Assembly (NCBI GenBank): GCA_025594325.1
Contig: JANHCV010000004.1
Location: 1,488,001-1,552,000 of the forward strand
From: Blastocladiella emersonii ATCC 22665
Taxonomy: Eukaryota; Blastocladiomycota; Blastocladiomycetes; Blastocladiales; Blastocladiaceae
Direction of reading: 5' to 3'
DNA: 64,000 nt
Shown: one piece after another, positions 30,652-41,027 of the stretch
Position numbering within the stretch: the stretch's first letter is position 1
Layout: each line of letters starts with the position of its first letter
Notes under the pieces: generated by a model
What the model was told of the DNA's origin: nothing
The model's input: the letters and a program-made list of their open reading frames with translations, nothing else
The model's database searches: none
Made by a program: the position numbers and the translations under genes

Positions 30652-32038
30652 ATGGATCCGCAACGGCAGTGGCTGCTGCAAGCTGCGCGCAGCGTATGGC
30701 AACTTGTCCCAACCCTCAACGCCACCTGCGCTCACCAGCGACCCTCGGGGATCCCCCGCGTCTAGTACATGCAGTCGGACCGCGTGTTCGGCGACGCGGA
30801 CGCTGCGCTGGCGCGGTACGCGGGCAACGTGTTCCCGAAGCTCGACACGTTCGTGCACCCGGACGGGACGTCGGCGCGGCTGCTGTGCCTGTACGGGACC
30901 GTGCCCATCTCGTTCAAGCAGCACACGTACAACATCCCGCTCGAGGTGTGGCTGCCGCACATGTACCCGAGCATCGCCCCGACCGTCTACGTGCGCCCGA
31001 CCGCCACCATGTGCATCAGCCCGTCCAAGGACGTGGACGCCAACGGCAAGGTGTTCCACGCGTGTCTGCATTACTGGGATATGCGAGTGCGTGTCTAGCT
31101 GTGCTCCGCTGTAGTGTACGATTGCTGAAGAGTGTGCTCGTGAGTAGGGATCCGACCTCGTCAAAATGATCGCCGCGCTGCAGCAGGCCTTTTCGCTCGA
31201 TCCGCCCGTCTACGCGAAGCCGCCCTCGGTCTCGGCCAATGGGACCGGCGCGAGCTCCGCCACCGCCACCTCGAGCAATCCCGCCAACGGGCGCACGCCG
31301 CCACCAACGCGGCCAAAGCCCGGCGCCATGCTCTCGTCGTCGGCCGGCGCGCAGAGTCTACCACCCGCACCAGCACCCGTGTCGGTCGCGGGCGGCCCAC
31401 CACCACCGCCGTCCTCGCACGCCGCGTACCCGATGGGCGGCGGCGGGTTCCCGATGCCAACACCGCCGCAGACGACGACGAGCCCGACCAACGTCTTCTC
31501 GATGGGCGCCCCATCGACTCTGCCGCCGCCCATGGACCCGCACGCGGCCAAGCTGGCGAACGTGCGTGCGCAGGTCGTGGAGCAGCTCGCACCGAAACTC
31601 GCCGCGTTCACGGCGGGCGTGACGGCCGAGATGGAGAACCTCCTGCACGAGAACAAGGCGCTGTACGAGGCGCAGGTGCAGCTGCAGGCGGCGCACGATG
31701 CGGTGGGGGCCGAGGAGAAGGCGCTGGCGGGGAACCTCGCCTTCGTGGACAAGACGCTGGGCGATTTCGCGGCCACGGTCGCGGCGTGGCGCGACCGGCC
31801 CGAGGAAGGCGTCGACGACGTGCTCGTGTGCACGGACCCCGTCCAGGCGCAGGTGCTCGACGCGGTCGCCGAGGACCACGCGATCGAGGACACGCTGTAC
31901 CTCCTCGGCAAGGCGCTCGATGACGGAAAGGTCGACCCGGCGACCTACCTCAAGCACGTCCGGTCGCTCGCCAAGGAGCAGTTCATGCACCGCGCGCTCG
32001 CGAAAAAGTGCGCCAAGCGGCTCGGCGTCGCGAGCTAG
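30652..32038 (+). CDS. VPS23: ESCRT-I subunit Vps23/TSG101
   Basis: Endosomal sorting protein binding ubiquitinated cargo. Exons 30652-30693 (42-nt first exon), 30766-31086 and 31148-32038 give 417 aa, all phase 0. The UEV domain (about 5-150) shows FVHPDGTSARLLCLYGTVPISF, YNIPLEVWLPHMYP, VDANGKVFHACLHYW and LVKMIAALQQAF. As in all UEV proteins the E2 catalytic Cys is absent from the expected site. A Pro/Ser-rich linker (about 165-265) is followed by a coiled coil (about 270-335) and the steadiness box (about 345-417; EDTLYLLGKALDDGKVD, YLKHVRSLAKEQFMHRAL). The gene is divergent from the sphingomyelinase fusion at 30402, sharing about 250 bases of promoter. Confidence 0.93.
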
Positions 32039-32085
32039 CCTGTCCCGCTATCAACCTCATAAATACACGCGTATCTAATTGACTC

Positions 32086-34040
32086 TCACAGCATGGCGTC
32101 CCCGCCCGACAACATATCGCGCAACAGCCGCTCGTAGAACGCCGGGTCGAGCCCGTCAGCGAGGTCCGGGTACACGGCGAGCAGCGAGTAACCCGTGCGG
32201 TACAGCGCGAGCCGGACGGGCGCCGACGTGGCCTCCATGAGCAGCGGCACCACGCACCCGTGCAGGACCTCGGCGACGGTCGCCTCGTCGAGCGCCAGCA
32301 GCACGCGGTAGAAGTGGTCGAGCAGCGACTCGGCGCGCGCCACGAGCCCGCGGTGCGCCGCCGCCGCCGCGTCGTCGCCCGCCGGGTGCAAGGCCAGGTG
32401 CTCGTGGAACTGCACGACGCAACCGAGGGGTTCTGCGAGATCGAGCCCCGGCGCGCCCGCGGCGTGGTCGAGGACTAGGGCGAGACCGTCGAGCGCCGCG
32501 TGCTGGTAGTACTCGATCCCCGACCCGAGCATCGCCAGGAGCATCTCGCACACGGCCGCGTGGTGTACCGCGAGCACGCACCCGAGGTCGCGCGGGACCG
32601 GCTCGCCCGCGGCCTCGTCGTCGCCGTCGGTCCACGCGGCCACGGCCTGGCTGATATACCCCGCGGCGGCGCCCGCGCGCCCGGCCCCAGCCGTCGCGAC
32701 CGAGTGCGCGGCGTGTGTCGCGACCGTGACGGCCATGTGGACGAGGAACATGGCGCGCTGTTTCCCCGCGGGGACGCCGGGCGACGGGACAAACGCGGCG
32801 AGCGCGGCGAGCATCAGGTCCTCGTACTGCCGCAGCGTGTGCGCCCTCGCACTCGCGACGGCCGCCAGGATCAGCGCGTCGGACGCGGCGTCGCGGTCGA
32901 GCGCGTGCACGGCAGACGCGACGTTGACGAGGTTGATGAGCTGGCGCGGCTCGGGCGACGACGACAGCGGGAAGCCGGTCAAGAAGACGGAGCCCATGGC
33001 GATCCGTCCCGCTGGCGTCGTGACGCGGATGCGGAGGCGCGACGCTTTGCCGCGCACGCGGTACTTGGCCGACTGACGCAGCGTCCCGTCGGGCGACCGC
33101 TCGAACGCGCTCGGCTCGCCCGCCCGGTGTACGACGCATTTGCGCTCCTCGTCGTCGTCGAGCAGCGTGATGGACACGGTCACGGCGATCTCGGGGAGCA
33201 AGTCGCGCGCGTCGGCGCCTGGAGGGACCACGTGCAGCGTCGGCGTCGCCTTGGGCGAGCGCGACCCCGACATGCTCCCGGCGCGGCGGCGGCCCGCGCT
33301 AGTCGGGCGGCCCGAGCCCACGACAGGCGCTGCCGTGGTGGCTGTGGGCGCTGCGTTGACGGCGTGGTGCAGCTGGTAAGGAGCCGGGGTCGGCGGACGC
33401 ACGGTGGGCGACGACACGGGTCCGTTGGGCGAGGCCGAGCGGCGGAGCGGCGACGGGACGGGTTTGGGGTCGTCGCCGCATGGCTCGGGCGGCGCGGACA
33501 CGTCGACGTCTTCCTCGGAAATGGACGAGAAGCCGGTGCTGCTACTGCCACTCGTAGCGACCGCGGACGCGAGGAAGGGCGGGGCGGAGCCCGAAATCGG
33601 GGTCGGCGGGCACGACTGCGACTGCTGCTGGCCCGCCGTCGTCGACCCGGTCGACCCGCTGCGCGAGAGCGGGCCGCCATCGAGACCACTCACGGCGGGC
33701 GGCGGAGCCCAGTCGGACAGAATGTAGTCGAGGTGCAGGCACTGGAACAGTGCGGGCGCCGGGCACGTCACGTCAATGTCGAGGGTCGCGTGAGATGCGT
33801 CGCCGTCGGGCCGGGATTCTGTCGTCCACGGGTGGTGAGCACGGCACTCCAACGACATTATGAGGGCACCGTACCGCGAATCACGGCCTTGGCAAAGATC
33901 CCGAACGCCTGTCCCTCGCGCGGCGCCTCGTCGGGGCGCGCAAAGAAGGCGTTGAGCAGGGTCGGCGCGTCGATCTCGTTGGTCGCGGCGCCGTGGGCGG
34001 CGAAGCCGAGGGTCGTGGAGGGCGACGGCGGCGGTGTCAT
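32086..34040 (-). CDS. Unrecognised protein with Ser/Pro linker and helical C-terminal domain
   Basis: Two exons, 34040-33875 and 33818-32086, give 632 aa with an exact phase-1 junction (GTACGG...GACAG). The N-terminus (TPTLLNAFFARPDEAPREGQ-like) and residues 56-90 (ATLDIDVTCPAP, LHLDYILSDW) look like a beta-rich domain. A Ser/Pro/Thr-rich linker of about 150 residues follows, then another beta segment (ITLLDDDEERKCVV, YRVRGKASRLRIRVTTPAGRI). The last ~290 residues form a strongly helical Ala/Leu-rich domain resembling an armadillo-like repeat. I cannot assign a family. The 3' end is only 47 bases from the VPS23 stop (convergent). Confidence 0.6.
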
Positions 34041-35059
34041 TGCGAGTTGTCATGCATGTGCAGGAAAGCAGAGAGTCGAGATATCCAACGAGTGGGGGTT
34101 CGTGCGGTTTATTTGCAGAAACGCGTCGAACACGTGCCGCGTGGTCCACCAACCGCGACCGCGACGGTGGTGGTGGCGCAGCAGCAGCAACCCGCCCGCC
34201 TGCCGTTCCGGGCGACCGACGGTCACCGCTCGCTCCGGGTCGCCCAGGTGCCCCGCCAAGCGCTCACCGATCCCGCGCGATGTGGCGCGTCGCGAGGAAC
34301 CGCGTGCACGGACGTGCGAGCGCAGGCAGGCAATCGCGAGGCAGCGACCAGAGACGCGTCGGGCAGGTGCGCGTGACTCGGCCGGAGACAGCACGTGATG
34401 CCTGAGCAGGAAAAGATATGTGGCGCTCGTTCTCGAACGCTTCCATCCGCCCCCCGCTGCCCGCGCTCCCCCGCCATCCCTGTCTGCCCCACGCATCAAG
34501 CAATTCCGCCAGAGTCCACGCATCTCGCCGGATCGCGCATATTTCGCGGCCGTCCCGCCTGATCACACAGTCGCGCCTGCGCTCGCGACCGACCGCCGCC
34601 CTGCCAGCGAGCCGACCGCCCTCTCCCACTCGGCGCGGCAAACTTTCGCTCGCCCGCCCGCCGTCGAGGCCCGGCTCTCCACCCACCTCATACACCCGGG
34701 CCCGCGCTCCGCCCGCGCTCCCTGCAACGCGACGCCCATTGCCGCGCAACTCTGCTCCGGCGCGCTGTCGACCACGACCGCGGACCCGCGATACACCATC
34801 CCTTGGTCGCCCGCCACCCCCGCACGCACTCCATTGCCACTTGCGCACTCGCTCCCGGCACTCGGCTCTCGGGCGCTCGACTCTTTGCTGCACCCGGCAG
34901 TGCCTGCGATTCCCTTGCCGCCGGCGTAACGGGACCGACCATCGTCCGGCCTCCTCGGGACCCGCGCGACTACGCCTCCCGACCACTCTCCCCTCCCTCT
35001 CCTCCTCGCCTCGCTCCCCACGCACCGCCCACCACGGATCGCCCTTACCACGCCGCCCG
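34041..35059. other. Divergent promoter region / long leader of the PPZ phosphatase
   Basis: About 1 kb between divergent genes. From 34418 the frame of the downstream phosphatase is open without a stop and begins with ATG. It could therefore add 214 Pro/Arg/Ser-rich residues to the protein, or simply be stop-free C-rich 5' leader. CT-rich tracts occur at about 34985-35010. No RNA gene seen. Confidence 0.45.
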
Positions 35060-36667
35060 ATGGGAAGCGGCCAGTCCAAGCAACAGCAGGCGGCTGGCGA
35101 TGCCGCGACGGGTCCGCCAGGCAGCGCCGGGTCGGGCACGGGCACCGGCCCGCCCGCCGCGGGCAAGTCGGGCGAGCTGACGCGCAGCAGCACGGCCACG
35201 TCGATCCAGCACGTCATCTACACGACCAACGCCGGGTCCGTGACGCGGAGCACGTCCATGTCCAAGTTCCGCCGCAAGTCGTCGGCCGACGGGCCCACGC
35301 GCATCGTCACCTCGTCCATGGACGGCACCTCGCCCGCGTCCATGTCGCCCATCCTGCAGACGCCGCACATGTCGGCTGGTGGGCTGCCCGCCGCGTCGCC
35401 GCTCGCCAACGGCACCACGGCGGCCGTGCCCAATGGCACCACGCCCAGCGACGACGACAACACGGCGACGGGGCCCGGCACGCCCGCCGAGAACGCGAGT
35501 GTCGCCAACGCGTCGAGTATCGGGCTCGGCAGCGCCGGGCTCGACCTGTCCAAGGGCAAGACCATGGACATTGACGACGTGATCCAGCGGCTCATCAACG
35601 CCGGCAACGGCAAGGTCGGCAAGACGCTGCCGCTCAAGAACTCGGAGGTGCTCACGGTTCTGCACGCCGCCCGTGAGATCTTCCTCTCGCAGCCCGCCCT
35701 CGTCGAACTCGCCCCGCCCGTCAAGATCGTCGGTACTTGGCGCGCTGCTCCCGTCACTCTGTTCCCGTTCGCTCACTGACTCTCGGTCCTGTTGGTTTAG
35801 GTGACATCCACGGCCAGTTCACGGACCTGCTGCGCCTGTTTGCCCAGTCCGGGTTCCCGCCATCCTCAAACTACCTGTTCCTCGGCGACTACGTCGACCG
35901 CGGAAAGCAGTCGCTCGAGACCATCCTGCTGCTCCTCTGCTACAAGATCAAGTACCCGGGCAACTTTTTCCTCCTGCGCGGCAACCACGAGTGCGCCGGC
36001 GTGAACAAGGGTACGCTGCTTCGCCATCTCCGTCCGTGACCGACAGTACTGACCCGCTCGATCCCCGCGTGTGTGTGTAGTGTACGGCTTCTACGACGAG
36101 TGCAAGCGGCGGGCCAACATCAAAATCTGGAAGACGTTCATCGACGTGTTCGACTGCCTGCCGATCGCGGGGATCGTGGCCGGCAAGATCTTCTGCGTGC
36201 ACGGCGGGCTCAGCCCGTCGCTCGACACCATGGAGGACGTGCGCAACATCCCGCGGCCGACGGACGTGCCCGACTACGGCCTGCTCAACGACCTGCTGTG
36301 GTCGGACCCGTCCGAGACGGCCATTGACTGGGAGGACAACGAGCGCGGCGTCTCGTACTGTTTCGGCGCCAACGTCATCAACCAGTTCCTCCTCAAGCAC
36401 GACTTTGACCTGGTCGCGCGCGCCCACATGGTCGTCGAGGACGGGTACGAGTTCTTTGGCGACCGGTCCCTCGTCACCATCTTCTCGGCACCAAACTACT
36501 GCGGCGAGTTCAACAACCTCGGCGCCGTCATGTGCGTCTCCGAGGAGCTCATGTGCACCTTCGAGATCGTCCGCCCCGAAGGGTCCGTCCGCGTCGTCAA
36601 CGGCCGGCGCCGCATGAGCCCACCATCGTTGCCCGGCATGGGGTCTGCCGCGGAAGAAGCCGGATAG
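35060..36667 (+). CDS. PPZ1: PPZ-type serine/threonine phosphatase (PP1-like)
   Basis: Exons 35060-35732, 35801-36010 and 36081-36667 give 489 aa and close exactly. The N-terminus MGSGQSK fits N-myristoylation. Residues 8-~170 are Ser/Thr/Gly-rich and disordered with basic RxxS sites, as in yeast Ppz1/2. The catalytic domain (about 180-475) has every metallophosphatase motif: GDIHGQ, GDYVDRG, LRGNHE, the [11 protein letters not shown] region, [27 protein letters not shown] and [25 protein letters not shown] is characteristic of the PPZ branch over PP1. The expected roles are in ion homeostasis and cell integrity. The start is chosen for the myristoylation motif; an upstream in-frame ATG at 34418 is possible but less likely. 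Confidence 0.93.
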
Positions 36668-36944
36668 ACGCCGATGTGCGACGTGCGGCGACGACGACGG
36701 CCGACGGATGCGGCGGCCAACCACCACCATGCTCTACCCTCTCTCCATTGTTTCGTGCGTGTTGTCCTAATCAATATTTTGAATGCCCCACCCTCCTCTC
36801 CTCGCTCCCTCTCTTGATTGAATCGTGCGCGCACGGAGTAGACAAGTATCATAGTAGATTATAAGATTGCTGCTGCTGCTGAAACTGGGAAAAGTGATTG
36901 ACAGTGAGAGACACAAAATTCGATGAGCGACGCGCTGCGCCACA

Positions 36945-39253
36945 CTACTCGTCCCACCCCTTGACCCGGAACCTTTCCGCGGCGTCGAGGAAGTGGGTGA
37001 CGCGCTTGAACACGGGCGGCGGGAAGTTGAGCCCGAGGGCCTCGGACTGGACCTTGGCGAGGCCGTACCGCGTGATGAGCATGAACACGGCCGAGGCCAG
37101 CGGGTTCGGGTACACGAGGTCGCCGTAGACGCGGTGCAGGAGCCCGAGGTTATGCCCGGGGATCGTGAGCATGCGGCCGACGTTGGTGAGCGCGGCCATG
37201 AGCGCGGCGCGCTGTGCGGCGTCGGGGCCCTGCGACTTGTAGTCGAGCACCGCGTCGGGCTCGGTCTGGAGCGCGAGCAGGCGGAGCGACGCCTTGGGCG
37301 AGAAGCGCAGCTCGGTGCACTCGCGGTACGCGGCGCGCGCGTCGAGGTGCTTGCCGAGGCGGCGCGCGAGGTCGCCCAGGTACTCCCACTCGGCGCACGT
37401 CCGCTTGTACGCGAGCTGGTACTCGCGAGCGTGCGCCTCCTCGGCCTTCCACGCCGTGTACACGCGCAGGTCCTCGTACAGCATCAGGAACAGGTCGTCG
37501 AGCCACCGCTCGCACAGGCGTTTGTGCGAGAAGGCCGAAAGCAGCTTGCTCCCGCCACCGCCCGTCGTCGTCCGCGCCTTGGCCGAGTTCCACACCTCGG
37601 CACGCGCAGCACGCTCCGCGTCGTCCTTGTTGCCCGGCGGCGGCGCGTTCGATACGGGCGAGGATTTCGGGAGCTCCTCGACGACCGCCTGGTTGGCGAC
37701 CGGGTCGACCGAGATGGACGCGCCGCCCGCGACCGACGGGCTGGTTGGCGACGCGGGCTCCCCCGCGGCGTTGCCGTCGGCGGCAGCCGCCAGCGTCGCG
37801 GCGTGGGCGACGGGCGTCGACACGTCGGGGACGTGGGTGACGGGGGTGGGCATGAGCTCCTCCTCCTTGACCTGGCGGTACTCGTCCTCCATGACGAACA
37901 CGTTGGCGCGGTGGGCGAGCAGCTCCTCCCACCCGGCGGCGTCGACCATGGCGGCGAGCAGCGTGTAGGCGCGGCGGAAGGTGCCGCGCAGGCCCTCGGC
38001 GCGCAGCGGCGTGAGGGACGCCGTGTCGTTGTCCGTGTACTCGGCGAGGTCGTCGGTGCCCGGGAAGTGGGTGCGAGCGGGCTCGGGCATCATGGGGAAC
38101 TCGCGGGCCGGGTTGGCGAACATCGGGCACGAGTTGAGGGCGAGCAGCGCCATGGGCCAGTCGCCGACCGCCGTATAGCACTGGGTCAGCTTCTCCCACG
38201 CCTTGAACTCGAGCGGCGCCGTGTTGACGAGCCGCTTGGCAAGCACCAGCGCCATGTCGTGCTTGCCCTTTTTCTGCAGCAGCTCGATCTGCGCCAGCAG
38301 CACGGGCGTGCAGTTCGGGTGCGCCTGCAGCGTCTGGTGCAGCAGCCGCACCGCCTTGGCGTCCGAGTCGGCGTGCACGTACGCGTCGGCGAGCAGGGCC
38401 GCGACCGAGGCGTCGACGGGGAGCAGGTCGCGCCACAGCTTCGCCAGCACGTCCCACCGACACGCGCCGATCCCGAAATACCGGACGAGCCCGTGCACAA
38501 GGATGTTGGAGGTGAGCGAGGGCACCTGGACGTCCGGGTTGGGTCCGAGCTGCCACGCGCGCGGGAACACGTCGCGCACCGCGTCGAGGAACCGCGCCTC
38601 GATGTTGAGGTCCGGCAGCGGGTCGAGGCGGCGCAGGCCGGGCGGACCCGGCGGGTACAGCTCGGCGGGCGACGGCGTGTCGGCGAGGATCGCGCGCAGC
38701 ACCGCCGACACGAACAGCTCGGCCCAGAAGGTCGGCGAGCTGTCGGGCGCGATCGCGACGCGCTTGCCCGCGCGGTTCACGCCGTACACGTTGACGCCGC
38801 CCGGGATGCGCACCTCGACGCGCACGTCGACCATGGCAAACGCGTTGTAGCAGCAGTAGACGCCCGACTTGATGCGGTAGGTGCCCGACGACGACGACGA
38901 CCCGAACCAGCTGCTCGATTTGGTCTGGCTGTCCATGGAGTAGTTGAGCGTGTTGATGTACGCGGCCAGCGACCCGGCGCTCGACGCCTCGACCCCCGTC
39001 ACGTAGTGGTACGACGTCACGTCGCGCTGCAGCTTGGCATTGGTCTTGACCAGGTGGCACAGGTCGGGCGGGCCGACGCTAGACGGCGGCGGTGATGCTG
39101 CGTCAGGATGGGGCCCGAGGGTGGCGCCAGCGGCGGCGGTGCAGCGTAGTAGTACCGGAACTGCGGGATCTGGTCGGTGCGCGTCACGAGCGACTCGCCG
39201 AGCGCCGTCTCGAACAGCTCGGGAATGTCGCGCAGCGCGTCCGTGGCGGCCAT
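36945..39253 (-). CDS. ChAPs family protein (exomer subunit, Bch1/Bud7-like)
   Basis: Exons 39253-39156 and 39078-36945 (GTACTA...GTCTAG, phase 2) give 743 aa. The N-terminus MAATDALRDIPELFE is followed by GPPDLCHLVKTN and SYHYVTGVEASSAGSLAAYINTLNYS, a strongly conserved ChAPs block. GTYRIKSGVYCCYNAF then leads into a beta-rich segment. The middle is a TPR array (LLADAYVHADSDAKAVRLL, AWEKLTQCYTAVGDWPMALLALN) and the C-terminus has WLDDLFLMLYEDLRVYTAW, EWEYLGDLARRLGKH and AYRECTELRFSPKA, as in Bch1/Bud7/Chs6. These bind Chs5/Arf1 and carry chitin synthase and other cargo from the trans-Golgi to the plasma membrane. The gene is convergent with PPZ, 277 bases apart. Confidence 0.93.
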
Positions 39254-39694
39254 GGTGTTGGCGGCCGGGTGGGAGTGGCAGCAGCGGCGCGGATCAGGTC
39301 AAGCGCGGAGTTGGTGGCGTGGCGTGGTGCGCGCGCGCGGAGCAGGCTCGATGCGTTACGTTGCGTCGGGTCACAGAGTGCTTCGTGGATGCCGTAGCAC
39401 GCTCGGGCTCGAACGTCGCGGCGTGACAGAGAGCCGAAGCTGAAGATCGCGCGGGGTGGCGTCGGTCGGGGCGGCGGAGCGGCGGAGCGGCGCAGCGGCG
39501 CGTCGCCCTCGGTGTCGCCCTCGCCGACCAACGCCACGATCAGCTGGCCAGCGTGACCCACACCATCCTGCACCAGAACCCCTGCCTGCACCGCGACGCG
39601 TCTCGCGGGTGGCGCAACGCGCGAGACACTCGCCGCGTAGCATGCGAGCTCTCCTTCTCGTCACGACGGACCTGATGAATCACTGCATGCAACC
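39254..39694. other. Divergent promoter region
   Basis: 441 bases between the divergent ChAPs and PINCH genes. It must carry both promoters. A short GGCGGAGC-type duplication occurs at about 39471-39490. No TATA box or RNA gene recognised. Confidence 0.45.
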
Positions 39695-40936
39695 ATGATC
39701 AAGTGCGGCGTGTGCGGCCAGGACACGGCCGGGCTGCCGACCATGATGGCGCTCGGCGAAACGTACCACGAGTCCTGCTTCCTGTACGCCTCTGGCCCGT
39801 ACTACTCCTCGTCGCATGATCTGACGCCCCACCCTCACTCGAAGGTGCTCCCGCTGCCACCAGCCGTTCCCCGACGGCGCCTTCTACCAGCACGAGGGCC
39901 AGCTGCTCTGCGAGGCCGACTTCAACGACGTGGCCTTCGACAAGTGCGCCAAGTGCGGCCAGCCCATTGACGGCGAGGTTTTCAACGCTCTCGACAAGAA
40001 GTACCACCCGGACTGCTTCTGCTGCACGCGGTGCCAGGTGCGCCTCGTCGGCGGGTTCATGCGGTTCGATGGCAAGCCGTACTGCAAGCCGTGCAACGAG
40101 ATCACGATCCGCGAGGGTGCGTACGCTTCGGGCTTCGAGGAGTTGTGTGACTGATTCGTGAACGCGAACGAGTAGAGGCCGAGGTGCAGGCAACCAACTG
40201 CTACCGGTGCAAGAAGCCAATCGACGGGCAGCCCTTCATCTACCGCGGCAACCGCTACCACGTACGCTTTCCCCTCCCCCCCCCTCGCTTCGAACCCGCC
40301 CTCACCTCCGCCCGACCATCGCCAGGCCTTCCACTTCAACTGCGCCATCTGCAAGCTCGAGCTGCGCCCGGACTGCAAGGAGCACGAGGGCAAGCTGTAC
40401 TGCCCCGAGGACTACATCCGCGCCACCGCGCCCGCGTGTTTCGCGTGCAAGAAGCTCATCTTCGGCCACGCCACCTCGTCCATGGGCAAGAACTTTCACC
40501 CGGAACACTTTGTGTGCGCGAAATGCGAGGACCCCTTCTCCGACGGCATCTTCTACGAGCACCTCGGCCAGGCCCTGTGCGCGCTCCACTTCCGCGAGGC
40601 CACGGGCACCCGGTGCGGGCGGTGTCTGCAGGTTATCATGGGGAACGGTACGCCGAGCTCGATCCTGGCCGTGGGCGTTGCTGCTGACCACTACGTCCCG
40701 GAATAGTCGTCGAGGCCGCGGGCAAGCAGTGGTGCGAGGACCACTTCCTGTGCACGGGCTGCGACACGTCGCTCGCCGGCAAGATGTTCGGCGACTGGGA
40801 CGGCCGCCCGATCTGCCCCGACTGCTTCGCGCGCCTGCCGACCAAGGTGCGCCGCCGCCTCAACGAGCACCGTCTCGAGATGGACAAGCGAGCACGGTCG
40901 CGCGAGCGGCTCAACGGAAGGGGTTCGCGGGTGTGA
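39695..40936 (+). CDS. LIMS1: Five-LIM-domain adaptor, PINCH (LIMS) homologue
   Basis: Exons 39695-39783, 39845-40116, 40176-40261, 40326-40647 and 40707-40936 give 332 aa and close exactly (animal PINCH1 is about 325). Five LIM domains fill the protein: LIM1 ~4-58 (CGVCGQ..., HESCFLCSRC), LIM2 ~64-115 (CAKCGQPIDG...YHPDCFCCTRC), LIM3 ~127-180 (CYRCKKPIDGQPF), LIM4 ~188-240 (CFACKKLIFG...FHPEHFVCAKCEDPF) and LIM5 ~249-302 (CGRCLQVI...CEDHFLCTGC). The tail LPTKVRRRLNEHRL parallels the LIMS tail (ELKKRLKKL). LIM5 keeps the unusual GKQWCEDHF in place of the normal His region, as in PINCH. In animals PINCH links integrin-linked kinase to adhesion sites; partners here are unknown. No start other than this ATG keeps LIM1 complete. 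Confidence 0.88.
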
Positions 40937-41027
40937 ATAGACGCGGGTGGTGGATCAAACGAGTCAAATTGAAGAGGAAGGGAAGGGAAGATGAAGTGAA
41001 CGAGAGCTGAAAAAAAGGTACTGAAAA

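Noticed and set aside
32500-34398. 632-codon plus-strand frame
   Set aside because: Antisense to the gene at 32086-34040. It runs through that gene's intron and promoter without change of character and begins without a conserved start.
36993-39095. 700-codon plus-strand frame opposite the ChAPs gene
   Set aside because: Arg/Glu/Val-rich antisense shadow. The minus strand carries conserved ChAPs motifs through the whole length.
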